Shown here one piece after another: positions 5,416 to 5,494 of a stretch of DNA of 5,494 bases; positions within the stretch are counted from its first letter, which is position 1; each line of letters starts with the position of its first letter. Below the pieces are notes generated by a model. That model saw only the letters and a list, made by a program, of their open reading frames with translations, had not been told where the DNA came from and made no database searches. The stretch spans positions 1-5,494 of the forward strand of contig CAAGFD010000131.1 of NCBI GenBank assembly GCA_900769035.1, in the 5' to 3' direction. Origin of the DNA: Bacteroidales bacterium. Its GTDB lineage: Bacteria; Bacteroidota; Bacteroidia; Bacteroidales; Paludibacteraceae. Position numbers and translations under genes: made by a program.

Positions 5416-5494
5416 AGTGGCGGCGACCTACTCTCCCACAACGCAGTGCAGTACCATCGGCGCGAGCGAGCTTAACTTCTCTGTTCGGAATGGG
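5416..5494 (-). rRNA. rrf: 5S ribosomal RNA, 3' portion (5' end outside window)
   Basis: The minus strand reads CCCATTCCGAACAGAGAAG, the conserved helix III/loop C region of bacterial 5S rRNA. It continues through GCGCCGATGGTACTG and ends in GGGAGAGTAGGTCGCCGCC, the conserved helix IV-V and 3' strand. The first part of the molecule, including its 5' strand of helix I, lies past the window end. The exact 3' end is set only to within a few bases, by comparison with the E. coli molecule. This is the last gene of an rRNA operon transcribed toward efp. Confidence 0.95.

Noticed and set aside
5115..5441. Minus-strand 108-residue frame rich in Phe, Ser, Pro and Leu
   Set aside because: It runs out of 5S rRNA through the terminator and the purine repeat; the phenylalanine-rich protein is a by-product of the pyrimidine-rich strand.

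Overview
The window looks like a short AT-rich contig from a Bacteroidetes (probably Bacteroidales) genome. Three observations support this. Starts lack Shine-Dalgarno sequences and are often preceded by A/T-rich leaders. Two promoters match the Bacteroidetes -33/-7 pattern (TTTG or TTTC, 19-20 nt, TAnnTTTG). The lipoprotein signal peptides are short and end in SC. Both ends look like assembly or library edges: bases 1-20 are the 3' end of the Illumina TruSeq adapter, and the far end stops inside a 5S rRNA gene, where multicopy rRNA operons commonly break assemblies.

Plus strand, 22-2820: a tightly packed operon of four genes. They are the C-terminal half of an ABC exporter ATPase (5' end missing), a YqhD/BdhA-type iron-dependent alcohol dehydrogenase (aldehyde reductase), a 79-residue cytosolic thioredoxin-like CxxC protein, and a six-helix CcdA/DsbD-like membrane protein with an intramembrane cysteine pair and a His/Cys-rich tail. 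The last two share a TAATG stop/start overlap. They most resemble the thioredoxin-like and permease (ArsG-family) partners of Bacteroides arsenical-resistance clusters, with no ArsF-like gene between them. A thiol-relay or metal(loid)-handling module is inferred, not proven. A strong hairpin at 2853-2892 closes this unit and faces the convergent minus-strand unit.

Minus strand, 4136-2945: a promoter (4106-4136), a broken lipoprotein gene (4009-3437) and an intact small lipoprotein gene (3424-2945) 12 nt downstream. Neither product is recognised. The broken gene can be read as one lipoprotein of about 190 residues if two homopolymer lengths are corrected, but it also carries an in-frame TAA.

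Minus strand, 5494-4408: a 5S rRNA 3' portion with its terminator, then a purine-rich stretch of degenerate ~19-nt repeats, then the efp gene (translation elongation factor P) with its own promoter and intrinsic terminator. The AT-rich interval 4137-4407 holds no gene I can support.
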